The translations under genes and the position numbers were made by a program. From VRUE01 sp963753585 (lineage in GTDB: Bacteria > Actinomycetota > Thermoleophilia > Solirubrobacterales > 70-9): DNA of 64,000 bases. This document shows, in pieces, positions 61,866 through 64,000 of this stretch (positions are counted from its first letter, which is position 1; the number at the start of each line of letters is the position of its first letter). The DNA lies in NCBI GenBank assembly GCA_963753585.1, contig CAVWCU010000001.1, forward strand, positions 186,001 to 250,000. Reading direction: 5' to 3'. Under the pieces are notes generated by a model. The model saw only the letters and a program-made list of their open reading frames with translations, made no database searches and was not told where the DNA came from.

Positions 61866-63429
61866 GGCCGGCGCTTTTGCGGCGTCGGCCCAGGCCTCCG
61901 AGGAGGTTCTCGTCCTCGATTTCGGGGGGCAGTACTCGCAGCTGATCGCGAGGCGGATCCGCGAGTGCGGCGTGTTCGCCGAGCTGCTGCCGTCCAGCAC
62001 GTCGCTGGAGGTCGTCCGAGAGCGCAAGCCGAAGGGGCTCGTGCTCTCCGGCGGTCCGGCCTCCGTCTACGAGGAGGGGGCGCCGGCGTTCCCGACCGAG
62101 CTGCTGGATCTGGAGATCCCGATGCTGGGGATCTGTTACGGGATGCAGGCGATGGTCCAGGCCCTGGGCGGGCGGGTCGAGGCGGCCGAGGCGGGGGAGT
62201 TCGGGCGCACCGACCTGACCCTGCGCGATGGCGGCGGCCGCCTGCTGGCGGGGCTGCCCGAGGAGCAGCACTGCTGGATGAGCCATCGCGACGCCGTCTT
62301 CGAGCCGCCCGAGGGGTTCACGGCGCTCGCCTCCAGCCCCGGGTCGCCGGTGGCCGCGTGCGAGCACCCGGATCGGGGCCTCTACGGGATCCAGTTCCAC
62401 CCCGAGGTCGTCCACACGCCATACGGGACCGAGATCCTGACGCGGTTCCTGCGCGACGTCGCCGGCTGCGAGCAGCAGTGGTCGCCGCAGTCGGTGATCG
62501 CCGAGCAGGTGGCGAGGATCCAGGCGCAGGTGGGGGAGGGCAAGGTGATCTGCGGGCTCTCCGGGGGCGTCGACTCCTCGGTCGCGGCACTGCTCGTGCA
62601 CAAGGCGATCGGCGAGCAGCTGACCTGCGTCTTCGTCGACCACGGCCTGATGCGCCTCAACGAGGGCGAGCAGGTCGTCTCCGCCTTCGAGCAGTTCGGC
62701 ATCCCCCTCGTCCACGTCGAGGCCGAGGAGCGCTTCCTCGCGAAGCTCGCCGGCCACGACGAGCCCGAGCGCAAGCGCAAGATCATCGGCGAGGAGTTCA
62801 TCCGCGTCTTCGAGGAGGAGGCGGCCAAGCTCGAGGACGCCGCCTACCTCGTCCAGGGCACCCTCTACTCCGACGTGATCGAGTCGGGTGGCAGCGACGG
62901 CGCCGCCACGATCAAGTCCCACCACAACGTCGGCGGCCTGCCCGAGGACCTCGAGTTCGAGCTGGTCGAGCCGCTGCGGATGCTGTTCAAGGACGAGGTG
63001 AGGGCGGTGGGGGCCGAGCTCGGACTCCCCGAGCGGATGGTCTGGCGCCAGCCCTTCCCGGGGCCGGGCCTGGCGATCCGCATCGTCGGCGGCGAGGTGA
63101 CCAAAGAGCGGCTCGACATCCTCCGCACGGCCGACGCGATCCTGCAGGAGGAGATCCGCGCGGCAGAGCTCTACCGCCAGCTCTGGCAGTCCTTCTGCGT
63201 GCTGCCCGTCGTGCGCTCGGTCGGCGTCCAGGGCGACGGGCGCACCTACGCCTACCCGGTGGTGATCCGGGCGGTCACCTCCGACGACGCGATGACCGCC
63301 GACTGGGCGCGGCTCCCCTACGACCTGCTGGAGCGGGTCTCCAACCGGATCATCAACGAGATCGCCGACGTCAACCGCGTGGCGCTGGACATCTCCTCCA
63401 AGCCGCCGGCAACCATCGAGTGGGAGTGA
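61819..63429 (+). CDS. guaA: GMP synthase (glutamine-hydrolysing)
   Basis: 536 aa if started at ATG 61819, overlapping guaB3 by 47 bases; GTG 61843 or TTG 61846 are also possible because the first about 28 residues are not conserved. It converts XMP to GMP with ATP and glutamine. The class I amidotransferase domain has catalytic C106 in G-I-C-Y-G, and H194/E196 in F-H-P-E. The ATP-pyrophosphatase P-loop S-G-G-V-D-S-S is at 248-254. The C-terminal dimerisation domain ends K-P-P-A-T-I-E-W-E, as is standard. Confidence 0.97.
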   Translation: MGARRSPPVLESPTTEAGAFAASAQASEEVLVLDFGGQYSQLIARRIRECGVFAELLPSSTSLEVVRERKPKGLVLSGGPASVYEEGAPAFPTELLDLEIPMLGICYGMQAMVQALGGRVEAAEAGEFGRTDLTLRDGGGRLLAGLPEEQHCWMSHRDAVFEPPEGFTALASSPGSPVAACEHPDRGLYGIQFHPEVVHTPYGTEILTRFLRDVAGCEQQWSPQSVIAEQVARIQAQVGEGKVICGLSGGVDSSVAALLVHKAIGEQLTCVFVDHGLMRLNEGEQVVSAFEQFGIPLVHVEAEERFLAKLAGHDEPERKRKIIGEEFIRVFEEEAAKLEDAAYLVQGTLYSDVIESGGSDGAATIKSHHNVGGLPEDLEFELVEPLRMLFKDEVRAVGAELGLPERMVWRQPFPGPGLAIRIVGGEVTKERLDILRTADAILQEEIRAAELYRQLWQSFCVLPVVRSVGVQGDGRTYAYPVVIRAVTSDDAMTADWARLPYDLLERVSNRIINEIADVNRVALDISSKPPATIEWE

Positions 63430-63447
63430 CCTGAGCGGTCGGGCCCA

Positions 63448-64000
63448 TTGCCCTCGTTCGCCGTTTCGATCGCGATTCTCAGCCTGGTGCAGGCGGCGCT
63501 GGTAGCGCTGCCGGCGTCGCGCTCGGCTCCCTGGCTGGCCGACCTGAGGAGCCGCTGGTGGGCGCTCGTTCCCGCGCTCTCGATCGTCGTCGTGGTGGGT
63601 GGGATCGAGCTCTACTCGGACTCGGCAACGGCGCTCACCTACCTGGCACTCGTGGCCGTGCCACCACTTGCCGCCTACGCCCTTGCCTACCTCGTCCGAG
63701 TCCGCGAAAACCCGTCGTCAACAAGGGTTTTCGCGGACTCGATGCTCGCTGGCTACGGCAGATTGCCTTCGATCTCGATCACGGCAGCGCTCTTTGCCTG
63801 TGCTTGGCTCTTGACAGGGTCGCTGGTGGGCGAAGCGGCAGCGTTGGCGCTTTCTGCGCTCGCCTGTGTGACGCTGGGTTGGCTGCTCGTTTGTGCCGTT
63901 CCGGCCAGGTGGCTGCGCTGGGGGGTCTACGCAATGGCGGCGATCGACGCCTGGCTCGTCTCCGCCGAGCTGCTCCAGGGCCCCAGCTCGGTCCTCAGCG
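63448..64000 (+). CDS. Multi-helix membrane protein, 3' end outside window
   Basis: 184 codons visible, open to the window edge. TTG 63448 is the only usual start codon after the in-frame stop at 63427 that keeps the first hydrophobic helix intact. At least five hydrophobic segments are visible, separated by short loops. No family recognised. One loop (about residues 84-98, R-V-R-E-N-P-S-S-T-R-V-F-A-D-S) is encoded by a perfect palindrome at 63697-63741, in frame and free of stops. It follows guaA by 18 bases. Confidence 0.65.
   Translation, partial: MPSFAVSIAILSLVQAALVALPASRSAPWLADLRSRWWALVPALSIVVVVGGIELYSDSATALTYLALVAVPPLAAYALAYLVRVRENPSSTRVFADSMLAGYGRLPSISITAALFACAWLLTGSLVGEAAALALSALACVTLGWLLVCAVPARWLRWGVYAMAAIDAWLVSAELLQGPSSVLS
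63697..63741. repeat. 17-bp-arm palindrome inside a coding region
   Basis: Perfect arms 63697-63713/63725-63741 with an 11-nt loop, translated in frame within a loop of the terminal membrane protein. Confidence 0.85.

Overview
The window is GC-rich and densely coded, with GTG, TTG and probably one CTG start. It looks like a chromosome of a high-GC actinobacterium, most likely Thermoleophilia/Solirubrobacterales. That placement is an inference from giant secreted propeller/InlB-repeat proteins, PucR regulators, DUF2294 proteins and a GuaB3-GuaA pair; no rRNA or other marker is present to prove it.

Region 1 (1-35.2 kb) holds two copies of a five-gene cassette, both on the + strand. In order each encodes: a Vgb/NHL-type propeller protein with InlB-like repeats (A: 1-824, cut by the window edge; B: 19538-21775); a second propeller plus InlB protein (948-4253; 21898-25209); a giant surface protein (4335-9713; 25290-31313); an exported protein built from four copies of one module (9710-12430; 31310-34024); and a PucR-type regulator (12434-13636; 34027-35247). 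Genes 3-4 overlap by ATGA and genes 4-5 are 2-3 nt apart. Near-identical tracts between otherwise diverged copies point to recent gene conversion.

Region 2 (13.6-19.5 kb) lies between the copies. It holds one more secreted protein, an intact AAA ATPase, remnants of a DUF4143-type ATPase and of an AbiEii-like nucleotidyltransferase, three DUF2294 genes, and a leader of about 430 nt with its promoter in front of cassette B.

Region 3 (35.4-50 kb) continues the secreted theme: a 1585-aa subtilase with FN3, IS-C and NHL repeats; two InlB-repeat proteins with exact internal tandem repeats of 267 bp x6 and about 258 bp x4; an array of three TetR regulators followed by a TetR ligand domain that lacks its HTH; and an orphan Flp-type pilin.

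Region 4 (50-64 kb) is mostly housekeeping: rph, rdgB, a CDF metal transporter, an AbiEi/DUF559 gene, a small membrane protein, a Roadblock-like protein, tldD and pmbA (both frameshifted), HU, pyrF, a LysM protein, a D,D-carboxypeptidase, a PfkB kinase, guaB3, guaA and the start of a membrane protein. Long perfect palindromes recur here at gene boundaries and inside genes. One supplies the start and stop codons of the DUF559 gene, one interrupts pmbA, and one sits in frame in the last gene.
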